64,000 nucleotides of DNA, from positions 186,001 through 250,000 of the forward strand of contig NZ_VAUV01000009.1 in assembly GCF_005780165.1 (NCBI RefSeq), in the 5' to 3' direction. The translations under genes and the position numbers were made by a program. Positions 42,729 to 52,839 of this stretch are shown here, one piece after another. The DNA comes from Phragmitibacter flavus. GTDB taxonomy: Bacteria > Verrucomicrobiota > Verrucomicrobiia > Verrucomicrobiales > Verrucomicrobiaceae. The notes below the pieces were generated by a model. That model made no database searches. It was not told the DNA's origin and worked only from the letters and a program-made list of their open reading frames with translations. The number at the start of each line of letters is the position of its first letter. Positions within the stretch are counted from its first letter, which is position 1.

Positions 42729-43516
42729 CCCCCACGCTTCCTCCCCCTCCTCGACGGCGCTCCTGCCAGCACCACCTTCACCCCCAGCGCCTCAAACCGC
42801 GCCACCATCTCTGGCGGAGCCTTGTCATCGGTGATCAAGACATCCACCCTCGACACCGGCGCAAAACAATAAGTGCTCCTCGCACCAAGCTTGCTGTGAT
42901 CCGCCAGCAAAATCACCCGGTCCACCCGCTCAATCAGCCGCTCCTTCAACACCCCGTGACCATGGTTCGCGTCCATCGCCCCACGCTCCGGGTCCAGCGC
43001 GTCCACTCCTAAAAACGCCGTGCGGATCACAAATCGCCGCGACGCATCCTCCGCCATCGACCCCGTATAGCTGCGCGACGAATTTTCGTAGTGCCCCCCC
43101 GTGCACACCAGCGTCACCTCCGGCCGCTCCGCCAGCCGCATCACCACATGATGCGCATTTGTCACCACCGTCATCGGCATCGCCGGTAAAAAATCCGCCA
43201 GCCGCAACACCGTCGAACTCGCATCCAAAAAAATCGTCTCCTTCCTTCCGATCCAACCCGCCGCCAGTTGCGCAATCCATTCCTTCTCCTGCGAATTGTG
43301 CGCCGTCCGTTCCGGCAACGGCAACTCAAACCGATCCGAATCCGGTCGCGCCGCCCCCCCATGATTACGCACCAGCCGACCCAGCTTCTCCAGCGCCGTC
43401 AGGTCCTTCCTGATCGTTTCATCCGACACCCCAAACTCCGCCACCAAATCCGCATTTCGGACAAAACCGTCATTTTGCACCCTCTGCAAAATCAAATGTT
43501 GGCGTTCGCTGGTCAT
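42725..43516 (-). CDS. glpR: DeoR-family transcriptional regulator, probably GlpR
   Basis: 263 residues from MTSERQHLILQRVQNDG. The DeoR helix-turn-helix (about 18-55) includes VAEFGVSDETIRKDLTALEKLGRLVRNHGGA. The C-terminal sugar-phosphate sensor domain has IFLDASSTVLRLAD and VTNAHHVVMRLA. It diverges from a barrel-glpF-glpK-glpD operon, so a glycerol-3-phosphate-responsive repressor (GlpR) is the likely role; this is inferred from context. In-frame ATG at 43519 and codons to 43552 are alternatives. Confidence 0.75.
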   Translation of the reverse strand: MTSERQHLILQRVQNDGFVRNADLVAEFGVSDETIRKDLTALEKLGRLVRNHGGAARPDSDRFELPLPERTAHNSQEKEWIAQLAAGWIGRKETIFLDASSTVLRLADFLPAMPMTVVTNAHHVVMRLAERPEVTLVCTGGHYENSSRSYTGSMAEDASRRFVIRTAFLGVDALDPERGAMDANHGHGVLKERLIERVDRVILLADHSKLGARSTYCFAPVSRVDVLITDDKAPPEMVARFEALGVKVVLAGAPSRRGRKRGG

Positions 43517-43694
43517 CATAACGAAAAAAAGCATAAAAAACTTCCCCAACAAAAGCCAACCAAATCCTTTTCAATCCCAAGGAATTTTCACCGATTTTCT
43601 TGGGTTTCATCACTCAAAGATCCAATCCCACGCCGATCAATTGGGTTTTATTGGAAATGCCCTCACCTAACTCGTTCACCCTCAACAAAATAAT

Positions 43695-43708
43695 GCTTTT
43701 CGAAAAGC
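43695..43708. promoter_or_regulatory. Palindromic operator candidate in the glpR-glp intergenic region
   Basis: GCTTTTCGAAAAGC is a perfect 14-bp palindrome in the 281-bp divergent gap, about 90 nt before the first glp gene. DeoR-family operators often contain such TTTCGAAA-like half-sites. A second inverted repeat (CGGGAA 43746-43751 with TTCCCG 43767-43772) lies between it and the start codon. Regulator binding is inferred. Confidence 0.5.
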
Positions 43709-43797
43709 AACGTTTTCCTCACAATCGGCGTTCTTAAATCCAGTCCGGGAATTTTCCAACACGCATTTCCCGACTCAGAAATCCAACCCTAAACGTC

Positions 43798-44565
43798 ATG
43801 AATCCAATCAAACATTGCACCTCACTCGCTCTGGCAACCGCATTCGCCCTCAGCCTCACCACCACCATCCCTTCCTCCCTCACCGCCGGAACCACCGACG
43901 CCAAAAACGTCGCCCCCGTCACCCCCGAAGCCACTTTCACGTCCGAATCCTGGTGGACGATGAAAGCCCACCTCGGTTACGAAAGCCTTCACGTCTACCG
44001 CGGTGTCGACTCCTCCGGCGGACTCCCCATCATCTGGGGCGCGCTCGATCTCACCCTCTTCGACGCCCTCAACCTCAGCCTTTTTAAGGGCAATGACTTC
44101 GACGGCGACTACAACGAACTCACCCCCACCATCTCATTCACCCACGACCTCGGATTTGTCTCGGCTACCGCGGGACTCATCTGGTATACCTTTCCAGATG
44201 AAGACGGTCTTGATAGCGAAGAATACTTCCTCAAGCTCAGCCGCGACCTCCCCGCCGGCTTCAACGCCTCCCTCTGGCTGTCCTACAACCCCAACGCCAG
44301 CGGCTGGTATAACGAGTTCAAAGTCAGCCATCTACTCCCGCTTACCGACCGACTCAGCCTCGCCACCTCCACCACCCTCGGCTGGTCAGAAGGCCAACGC
44401 TCTGGTGGTTCTGGACTCGACAACCTCACCTTCGCCGTCGGACTCCCCATCACCCTCACCAAAAACCTCACCCTCACCCCCCTTGGTGGCTACGCCTTCG
44501 CCCTCGAAGCGCTTGAAAGCGACGACGAAGCCTGGGCCGGCATCACCCTGACCCTTCAGTTCTAA
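43798..44565 (+). CDS. Outer-membrane beta-barrel protein of the glycerol locus
   Basis: 255 residues: signal peptide (about 1-30, ALATAFALSLTTTIPSSLTAG) and then alternating beta strands rich in Tyr, Trp and Thr, ending in ITLTLQF with C-terminal Phe, the outer-membrane insertion signal. About ten to twelve strands can be drawn. First gene before glpF, glpK and glpD, so it may let glycerol or glycerol phosphates through the outer membrane; this is inferred from position. Confidence 0.75.
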   Translation: MNPIKHCTSLALATAFALSLTTTIPSSLTAGTTDAKNVAPVTPEATFTSESWWTMKAHLGYESLHVYRGVDSSGGLPIIWGALDLTLFDALNLSLFKGNDFDGDYNELTPTISFTHDLGFVSATAGLIWYTFPDEDGLDSEEYFLKLSRDLPAGFNASLWLSYNPNASGWYNEFKVSHLLPLTDRLSLATSTTLGWSEGQRSGGSGLDNLTFAVGLPITLTKNLTLTPLGGYAFALEALESDDEAWAGITLTLQF

Positions 44566-44617
44566 GCAATTCAACCCACTCCACGCACCCACCCTTAACC
44601 CGCACCCGCTTCCTCCC

Positions 44618-45382
44618 ATGAACCCATACCTCGCAGAATTCATTGGCACCGCCATCCTCATCCTCCTCGGCAATGGCGTCGTTGCCAACGTCGTGCTCAA
44701 CCGCAGCAAAGGCCAGAACGGCGGTTGGATGGTCATCACCGCCGGATGGGGACTCGGCGTCGCCTTCGCCGTCTACTCCGTCGGCCGCATCTCCGGCGCC
44801 CACATCAACCCCGCCGTCACGCTCGGCCTCGCTTCAATCGGCGACTTCGGATGGGACCTCGTCCCCGGCTACATCGCCGCCCAGGTCGCCGGAGCCGCCG
44901 CCGGAGCCACCCTCGTCTGGCTTACCTACCTTGCCCACTGGGCAGAAACCCCCGACGAAGGCGGCAAGCTCGCCTGCTTCTCCACGAGTCCCGCCATCCC
45001 CAACAACACTGCCGCCTTCATCACCGAATTCATCGGCACTGCCATGCTCGTCTTCGGTGTTCTCGCCATCGGCAGCATCGCCAAAGGCATTCCCGACACC
45101 ACCACCGCCGAAGCCATCCCCGCTTCCCTCGTCGGCATCGTCGCCAACTGGTGGAGCCCCCTGCTCGTCGGCCTGCTCGTCGTTTCCCTCGGCCTCTCCC
45201 TCGGTGGACCCACTGGCTACGCCATCAACCCTGCCCGCGATCTCGGACCCCGCATCGCCCATCAACTCCTCCCCATCGCCGGCAAAGGCAGTTCCAACTG
45301 GTCCTACGCCTGGATCCCCATCATCGCCCCCATCGTCGGCGGCATCGCCGGAGCCCAACTCCACCGCCTTCTCATCCCCTAA
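44618..45382 (+). CDS. glpF: Glycerol facilitator (aquaporin/MIP family)
   Basis: 254-residue six-helix channel with both NPA boxes: GAHINPAVTLG (about residue 66) and GYAINPARDLGPR (about 205). The aspartate after the second box (NPARD) marks glycerol-transporting aquaglyceroporins. It mediates glycerol entry through the inner membrane. Lies 52 nt after the barrel gene and 78 nt before glpK. Confidence 0.95.
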   Translation: MNPYLAEFIGTAILILLGNGVVANVVLNRSKGQNGGWMVITAGWGLGVAFAVYSVGRISGAHINPAVTLGLASIGDFGWDLVPGYIAAQVAGAAAGATLVWLTYLAHWAETPDEGGKLACFSTSPAIPNNTAAFITEFIGTAMLVFGVLAIGSIAKGIPDTTTAEAIPASLVGIVANWWSPLLVGLLVVSLGLSLGGPTGYAINPARDLGPRIAHQLLPIAGKGSSNWSYAWIPIIAPIVGGIAGAQLHRLLIP

Positions 45383-45430
45383 AAAATCCTACTCCTACTC
45401 TTCCTCCTACTCTTACTCCTCCTCCTAAAT

Positions 45431-45458
45431 TTCATCCCTCATCCTTCATCCTTCATCC
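45431..45458 (+). repeat. Heptanucleotide tract before glpK
   Basis: TTCATCC, CTCATCC, TTCATCC and TTCATCC, then TT and the ATG. A TACTCC-type pyrimidine tract (45388-45425) precedes it. Confidence 0.88.
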
Positions 45459-45460
45459 TT

Positions 45461-46978
<1,518 letters not shown>

Positions 46979-47080
46979 AGTCGGAAGTGGGAAGGCGGAG
47001 GTCGGAAGTAAAAGCTCCGCCTCAGAAACTCCCGCCCACCCCAGAAAATCCCCCATCTCTCTTAGACCCCCTCCATCAAG

Positions 47081-47200
47081 CCCAAAACACCCGCTCACGG
47101 CCCCAAACACCCACTTACCGTATCTAAATGCTCACTCACCGCATCCAAACGACCGCTCACTGGACCTAAACGGCCATTCACTACACCTTAACGGCCGCGG
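47081..47200. repeat. 21-bp imperfect tandem repeat between glpK and glpD
   Basis: About five to six units of roughly CTAAACGACCGCTCACTGGAC, i.e. 21 bp or three heptads (units begin near 47081, 47101, 47123, 47144, 47165 and 47186). Copies share AAAC or TAAAC at the start and a CTCACxG core. Noncoding: only accidental frames cross it. Flanked by GTCGGAAG words (46980-47011) and inverted TTCCGAC repeats (47304-47338). Confidence 0.75.
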
Positions 47201-47303
47201 ATGGTCTCTAAATAAAAACACACCTACTTGTAGCAATTCATTGATGTTGAGATAGTTGCATCCAAACAATTGCTCCTAAACACCCTGATCCCCGCAAACC
47301 CAC

Positions 47304-47376
47304 CTCCGACTTCCGACTTCCGACTTCCGACTTCCGACTTCCCCTTAGCCCTTATCCTTTATCCTTTATCCTTTCT
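47304..47376 (+). repeat. Double heptanucleotide tract before glpD
   Basis: CTCCGAC and four TTCCGAC copies (47304-47338) are followed by CTTAGCC, CTTATCC and two TTTATCC (47344-47371), then TTTCT and the ATG at 47377. Two distinct heptad families are stacked in one leader. Confidence 0.92.
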
Positions 47377-48948
47377 ATGAACCGCCCGACTTCCCTCCAA
47401 CAACTCGCCGCCCAAACCACCCCCTGGGACATCGCCATCATCGGCGGTGGAGCCACCGGCATGGGCATCGCCGTTGACGCCGCCTCGCGCGGCTACTCCG
47501 TCATCCTCCTCGAACAACACGACTTCGGCAAAGGCACCTCCAGCCGTTCCACCAAACTCGTCCACGGTGGCGTCCGTTACCTCCAGCAAGGCAACATCTC
47601 CCTTGTTATGGAGGCCCTCAAAGAACGCGGCCTCCTCTTGCGCAACGCCCCCCACCTTGTCCACGACCTCGCCTTCATCGTGCCCAACTACGCCTGGTGG
47701 GAAACCCCCTTCTACGGCATCGGCATGAAAATCTATGACATGCTCGCCGGCAAATACGGCTTTGGCCCCTCCCAAATCCTCTCCCGCGACGAAGTCCTCG
47801 AAAAAATCCCCACCCTCGAAACCGACGGACTGCGTGGCGGCGTCAAATACCACGACGGCCAGTTCGACGACTCCCGACTCCTCATCAACCTCGCCCAAAC
47901 CGCCGTCGAACAAGGCGCCTGTCTCATTAACTACGCCCGCGTCACCGGCTTCACCAAAGACGAAGGCTACTACCTCAACGGCCTCACCTTCACCGACCAG
48001 GAATCCGGCACCACCCACACCATCCAGGCCAAATCCATCATCAACGCCACCGGCCCGTTCTGTGACGCCGTGCGCAAAATGGACGACACCAAAGCCACCG
48101 ACATCATCTCCCCCAGCCAGGGCGTTCACATTGTCCTCAGCCGCGATTTCCTCCCCGGCAACACCGCCATCATGGTCCCCCACACCCGCGATGGACGTGT
48201 CATGTTCGCCATCCCCTGGCACGGCCACGCCCTCGTCGGCACCACCGACACCGCCATCACCGACACCCCCCTTGAACCTCTCGCCCTCGACGAAGAAATC
48301 ACCTTCATCCTCGAAACCGCCTCCAGCTATCTCGCCAAGGACCCCACCCGCGACGACATCCTTAGCGTCTTCACCGGCATCCGTCCCCTAGTCAAAGCCG
48401 GCGACGCCAACAACACCGCCGCCCTGTCCCGCGACCACACCATCCACATCGCCAGTTCCGGCCTCCTCACCATCGCCGGCGGCAAATGGACCACCTATCG
48501 CAAAATGGCCGAAGACGCCGTCGACCACGCCATCGTCCTTGCCCACATCGAAGAACGTCCCTGCATCACCAAAGACCTTCACCTCCACGGCTTCCACCAG
48601 CACTCCGCCAACTTCGGCGAACTCTCCTACTACGGCTCCGACGCCCGTTCCATCGAGCAACTCATTCGCGACAACCCCGACCTCGGCAAACCACTCCACC
48701 CCGACCTCCCCATCGTCGCCGCCCAAGTCATCTGGGCCGCTAGGCATGAAATGGCCCGCACCGTCGAAGACTTCCTGGCCCGCCGCACCCGCGCCCTCTT
48801 CCTAAACTCCAAAGCCTCCCAGTCCATGGCCCCCGAAGTCGCCCGACTCCTCGCTCAAGAGTTACACCAAGACGAAACCTGGCAACAACTCCAGCTCGCC
48901 GACTTCGAGAAAACTCTGGTCGCCTTTCAAGCCCCCAAAGCCAACTAA
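47377..48948 (+). CDS. glpD: FAD-dependent glycerol-3-phosphate dehydrogenase
   Basis: 523 residues. FAD-binding IIGGGATGMGIAVDAASRG is near residue 18, followed by SRSTKLVHGGVRYL, a GlpD hallmark, and later GGKWTTYRKMAEDAVD. Oxidises glycerol 3-phosphate to dihydroxyacetone phosphate with transfer to the quinone pool at the membrane. Completes the glp pathway with glpF and glpK. Converges on the ABC-permease gene across a large inverted repeat. Confidence 0.96.
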   Translation: MNRPTSLQQLAAQTTPWDIAIIGGGATGMGIAVDAASRGYSVILLEQHDFGKGTSSRSTKLVHGGVRYLQQGNISLVMEALKERGLLLRNAPHLVHDLAFIVPNYAWWETPFYGIGMKIYDMLAGKYGFGPSQILSRDEVLEKIPTLETDGLRGGVKYHDGQFDDSRLLINLAQTAVEQGACLINYARVTGFTKDEGYYLNGLTFTDQESGTTHTIQAKSIINATGPFCDAVRKMDDTKATDIISPSQGVHIVLSRDFLPGNTAIMVPHTRDGRVMFAIPWHGHALVGTTDTAITDTPLEPLALDEEITFILETASSYLAKDPTRDDILSVFTGIRPLVKAGDANNTAALSRDHTIHIASSGLLTIAGGKWTTYRKMAEDAVDHAIVLAHIEERPCITKDLHLHGFHQHSANFGELSYYGSDARSIEQLIRDNPDLGKPLHPDLPIVAAQVIWAARHEMARTVEDFLARRTRALFLNSKASQSMAPEVARLLAQELHQDETWQQLQLADFEKTLVAFQAPKAN

Positions 48949-48952
48949 GTTC

Positions 48953-49140
48953 AAACCACAAATGGACACGAATTTACACGAATAGTTTCTTCTGAATTTT
49001 TATCTGTGTTTATCTGAGTCCATCTGTGGTTCTTAGATGTTAAAGCTCAAGTCCACTAACCACAGATGGACTCAGATAAACACAGATAGCTTCCGTTAAT
49101 TAACTCCCTATTCGTGTAAATTCGTGTCCATTCGTGGTTT
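48953..49140. repeat. Large nested inverted repeat between converging genes
   Basis: Left arm 48953-49031 and right arm 49058-49140. The outer 33 bp pair with one mismatch, then an unpaired 16/20-nt bubble, then an inner 30 bp pair perfectly around a 26-nt loop. The inner and outer units are themselves homologous (AACCAC, then ATGGAC and ACACxxAT words). It overlaps the permease stop codon by 2 nt and could serve as a two-way terminator or be a mobile repeat. Confidence 0.93.
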
Positions 49141-50098
49141 AACTCCCCCTCCTCACCCCCACCCGCCTGACGCCCTCATCGACCATCACCGCGATCAAGA
49201 TCACCGCGCCAATGATCGCAAACTCCAACTGCGTCGATAATCCCAACACATTGATCGCATTATACAGCACCCGCATCAACGCCGCGCCAATGATCACTCC
49301 CAGCACACTGCCCTCACCTCCCCGCAAACTGCACCCGCCGAGCACCGCCGCCGCGATCGCATACAGCTCATAAAAATTCCCCTGCGCCGCCGGCTGCACC
49401 GAATTCACATCCAGCGCAAACAACACCCCGCCGACCCCCGCCAGCAACGAGCACAACACATAAGCCAGCACCGTCATCCGCTCCGTGCGAATGCCGCTGT
49501 ATCGCGCCGCCTCCTCATTGCGACCCAACGCCAGCAGGTGCCGACCCCACACCGTCTTGTTCAGAAACACCGCCGCGATCACCGCAATCCCCAACAAAAT
49601 CAGCAACGGCACCGGAAATCGGTAATCCCCAACAAACTCCACCCTCCCCGTCGCCAGCCAGCGGAGCCCATCATAATCCCCGCCAAACCCCACCGTCTCA
49701 TCGTGCGTCAACCACCGCGCCAGCCCCCGGTAGATCAACAACCCGCAAAGCGTCACCACAAACGGTTGCAAGCGCATCTTCGTGATCAGCACCCCGTGCA
49801 CCAAACCAATCAACCCCGACACCAACACCACCGCCGCCAAAGCCATCGGAATACTCCACCCATTCTTCACCAACAACCAGGGCAACAACGTCCCCGTCAA
49901 CCCCACCACCGATCCAATGCTCAAATCAATCCCCCCAGTAATGATCACCATCGCCGCCCCAATGCTCAGAATCCCAAACAGCGCCGTCCAGTTTACCAAA
50001 TTCTCCACATTATAAGGCCGCAAAAAATTCGGATTCATCCAAGCCGTCAACGCACAAACCAGCCCCAGCAAAATCGTAATTCCAAAAGTCTTCGACAT
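49139..50098 (-). CDS. Sugar ABC transporter permease, RbsC-like
   Basis: 319 residues. Eight to ten membrane helices with the family signature GIDLSIGSVVGLTGTL (about residue 63), GRNEEAARYSGI cytoplasmic loop and AVLGGCSLRGGEGSVLG. Forms the membrane channel of a ribose/galactose/xylose-type importer. ATG 50098 is chosen over an upstream codon at 50119 because GGGAG lies 7 nt before it. Last gene of a three-gene operon (binding protein, ATPase, permease). Confidence 0.9.
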   Translation of the reverse strand: MSKTFGITILLGLVCALTAWMNPNFLRPYNVENLVNWTALFGILSIGAAMVIITGGIDLSIGSVVGLTGTLLPWLLVKNGWSIPMALAAVVLVSGLIGLVHGVLITKMRLQPFVVTLCGLLIYRGLARWLTHDETVGFGGDYDGLRWLATGRVEFVGDYRFPVPLLILLGIAVIAAVFLNKTVWGRHLLALGRNEEAARYSGIRTERMTVLAYVLCSLLAGVGGVLFALDVNSVQPAAQGNFYELYAIAAAVLGGCSLRGGEGSVLGVIIGAALMRVLYNAINVLGLSTQLEFAIIGAVILIAVMVDEGVRRVGVRRGS

Positions 50099-50114
50099 AA
50101 AAAATCTCCCTTCA

Positions 50115-50149
50115 CTCACTGCTCACTGCTCACTGCCCACTGCCCACTG
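50115..50149. repeat. Heptanucleotide tandem repeat between the ABC ATPase and permease genes
   Basis: Three CTCACTG copies and two CCCACTG copies; on the coding (minus) strand they read CAGTGAG/CAGTGGG and lie 17-51 nt before the permease start. Here a real Shine-Dalgarno sequence lies between repeat and ATG. Confidence 0.92.
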
Positions 50150-50150
50150 C

Positions 50151-51662
50151 CTACCTCCTCCCCGGCAACCCGCGATGATGCCCCAAAGCCAGCGACATGA
50201 TCGCCTCCTCATTGATCCCCTCCCCCTGCAACACCCCCATCAACTCCCCTTCGTGCATCACCAGCACCCGATCCGACAACGCAATCACCTCCTCCATCTC
50301 ACTGCTCACAAAAAGGATCGCCATGCCCTGACCCGCAAGCCTCTCCATCAACTGATAAATCTCCCGCTTCGCCCCCACATCAATTCCCCGCGTCGGCTCA
50401 TCCAGCAACAACACCCCCGGCCCCAAAGCCAGCCATTTGCCCAACGCCACCTTTTGCTGATTCCCCCCCGACAGGGTCCCCACCTTGGTCTTCAACGACG
50501 CCGACTTGATCTTCAACAACTCCGCCATCCGCTCCGCATCCCGTTTCTCAATCCCTCCATCCACCCACACCCCGCCCCGCGCATGCCTGGACAAACCCGG
50601 CAGCCCTACATTCCACTTCACCGACTCCTCCAAAAACACCCCCAGCTTCTTGCGATCCTCCGGCACCAACGCCATCCCCGCCGACATCGCATCACGCGGA
50701 TGTTTGATCCGCACCTTCTCTCCATTCACCAAAACATCGCCACCCACCGGCGGCTCGATCCCGAACAAGGCCTGCAACACCTCCGTCCTTCCCGACCCCA
50801 CCAGCCCCGCCAGTCCCAAGATCTCCCCCTGTCTCAAATCGAACCCAAACTTCCGCTCCGGATGCGCCTTCGTCCGCAACCCCTGCACATCCAAAACCAC
50901 CCACCCTTTTTTCTGCGGCGTCCGCTCATACACCTGCGAAAGATCACGACCCACCATCATCCGCACCATCGCATCATGATCCACCTCAAACCGCAACAAC
51001 TCCCCCACATTGCAACCATCCCGCAATCCCACCACCCGGTCCGCCAGCTTCTCCACCTCACCCAGCCGATGGGAAATATACAAAATCCCCAACCCGCGTT
51101 TTTTCAGATCCGCGATCACCTCATAAAGTTTCGCCACCTCGCTGGCCGACAAACTCGACGTCGGCTCATCCATGATGATCACCTTCGCGTCCATCGACAA
51201 CGCCTTCGCAATCTCCACCAACTGCTGCTGACCCAACGACAACTTCGACACCGCCGTGTCCGCCTTAAAATTCGCCCCCAACCTCTTCAAGATCACCGCC
51301 GTCTTTTCCCGCATCACCTTTTTCTGCACCAACCCCCACTTTCGCGGCTCACGCCCCAGCCACACATTCCCCGCCACATCCAGATTATCCGCCAGATTCA
51401 GCTCCTGATGAATCAACGCAATCCCCAAATCCTGCGCCTCCTTCACAGACCTCAAAATCACCTCATCCCCCTCAAGAAAAACCTTCCCCTCATCCGCTTG
51501 ACCGATCCCCGCCAGCACCTTCATCAACGTGCTTTTCCCCGCCCCATTTTCCCCAATCACCGCCACCACCTCGCCCTTCCCCAAACTCAAACTTACATCC
51601 GAAAGCGCCAGCACTCCTGGAAAGCGTTTCGTCAAATTGATCGCGCGCAGCAAGTCAGCCAT
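50151..51662 (-). CDS. Sugar ABC transporter ATP-binding protein, RbsA-like
   Basis: 503 residues with two ABC cassettes. First: Walker A GENGAGKSTLMK, signature LSLGQQQLVEIAKAL, Walker B VIIMDEPTSSL. Second: degenerate Walker A GLVGSGRTEVL, signature LSGGNQQKVALGKWL, Walker B LLLDEPTRGID. This tandem layout is typical of monosaccharide importers (RbsA/MglA/XylG). Sits between the binding-protein and permease genes. Confidence 0.93.
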   Translation of the reverse strand: MADLLRAINLTKRFPGVLALSDVSLSLGKGEVVAVIGENGAGKSTLMKVLAGIGQADEGKVFLEGDEVILRSVKEAQDLGIALIHQELNLADNLDVAGNVWLGREPRKWGLVQKKVMREKTAVILKRLGANFKADTAVSKLSLGQQQLVEIAKALSMDAKVIIMDEPTSSLSASEVAKLYEVIADLKKRGLGILYISHRLGEVEKLADRVVGLRDGCNVGELLRFEVDHDAMVRMMVGRDLSQVYERTPQKKGWVVLDVQGLRTKAHPERKFGFDLRQGEILGLAGLVGSGRTEVLQALFGIEPPVGGDVLVNGEKVRIKHPRDAMSAGMALVPEDRKKLGVFLEESVKWNVGLPGLSRHARGGVWVDGGIEKRDAERMAELLKIKSASLKTKVGTLSGGNQQKVALGKWLALGPGVLLLDEPTRGIDVGAKREIYQLMERLAGQGMAILFVSSEMEEVIALSDRVLVMHEGELMGVLQGEGINEEAIMSLALGHHRGLPGRR

Positions 51663-51677
51663 AAATCAGTTTCAAAC

Positions 51678-51755
51678 AACCACAGATGAACGCAGATAGA
51701 CACAAATAAAATTTCAGGGAAACCCATTCGTGTAAATTCGTGTCCATTCGTGGTT
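51678..51755. repeat. Inverted repeat in the ABC operon leader of the ATPase
   Basis: AACCACAGATGAACGCAGAT (51678-51697) with the following GACACAAAT word is mirrored by ATTCGTG words ending ATTCGTGGTT (51726-51755). Same family as 48953-49140 but one arm pair only. Lies between the binding-protein stop and the ATPase start. Confidence 0.8.
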
Positions 51756-51771
51756 GATCTTCCCCCTCACC

Positions 51772-52773
51772 TCACTTCACCAACGCCTTCAACTCCTCCC
51801 AAAACACCGCCACGTCCTCCTTCTTCACCGCCTTCGCCGGCACCTCCAAAAACTTCGACTCCGGCACCACCGAGTTGTCCCCCTTCGCCAGCGCCGCCAG
51901 AATGCGCACACTCTCATACCCATAACGATACGGACTCTGCACCACCGTCGCATGAATCGCCCCCTCCTGCACCCCGCGCAACGTATCATCCTCTTCATCA
52001 AACCCCACGATCTTCACCGCCCCCACTCTTCCCGCCTCTTTCACCGCCGCAAAAATCTGCGGCGTGTTATACGAAAACAACCCCACCAAACACCCCACAT
52101 CCGGATACCGCGTCAACGTGTCCTGCACATTCGCCTTCGCCTTCGCCACATCCGCCTCATCCGTGCGCGTCCCCAAAATCACATAACGCCCCCCTTCAAT
52201 CACCGCATCCGCCGCATCCTCCCCCGGCGAACCCACCGGTCGATCCAGCAACTCATCAATCACCCCCTGCCTGCGTTGCTTCGCATTCAACTGCCCCGCT
52301 CTCCCCACAAAAAACATCACCTTCCCTCCATCAGGCAGCGCCTCCTTCACCAGCTTCCCACAAAGCCGACCCGCCTGATAATTGTCCATCCCCACAAAAC
52401 ACCGCCTCGGTGAATCCGGCGCATCACTGTCCTGCGTGATCAAAATCGTCTGCTTCGCCATCTCCGTCATCAGCTCCAACTGGTTCGCCGGATCCGCCGG
52501 ACTGAACGCAATCCCATCCACCCCGCGCGCCAAAAGTTCCTCCACCATGCGCTTCTGATCCGAAGCCCCGTTCGCCGGCATCCGCACCTCCACGTCCACC
52601 CCAAACTCCTCACCTGCCTTGCGTGCCCCCTTCTCCGCAATCGTCCAGAATGGCGCAATCGCATTCCCCACATAAGCCACCCTCAATTTTCTCTCCCCGT
52701 CAGGTTCCTTCGGCCCACACCCCAACAGCATCGAAATCGCCAAACACCCCAACGACAAAAACAAAAGCTTCAT
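51772..52773 (-). CDS. Sugar ABC transporter substrate-binding lipoprotein
   Basis: 333 residues. Lipoprotein signal peptide with lipobox MLLGC near residue 19, then a type I periplasmic binding-protein fold of the RbsB class (LRVAYVGNAIAPFWTIAEKGA, GVDGIAFSPADPANQ, VKIVGFDEEDDTLRGVQEGAI). It captures a monosaccharide for the permease and ATPase downstream. Substrate is not assignable; ribose, galactose or similar is possible. First gene of its operon. Confidence 0.9.
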   Translation of the reverse strand: MKLLFLSLGCLAISMLLGCGPKEPDGERKLRVAYVGNAIAPFWTIAEKGARKAGEEFGVDVEVRMPANGASDQKRMVEELLARGVDGIAFSPADPANQLELMTEMAKQTILITQDSDAPDSPRRCFVGMDNYQAGRLCGKLVKEALPDGGKVMFFVGRAGQLNAKQRRQGVIDELLDRPVGSPGEDAADAVIEGGRYVILGTRTDEADVAKAKANVQDTLTRYPDVGCLVGLFSYNTPQIFAAVKEAGRVGAVKIVGFDEEDDTLRGVQEGAIHATVVQSPYRYGYESVRILAALAKGDNSVVPESKFLEVPAKAVKKEDVAVFWEELKALVK

Positions 52774-52839
52774 CCCTGCATCCTACAAACCCCCCATTTC
52801 CCTGTCAAGCCCAAAAACGAGCCCACCTCACCTTCAACC

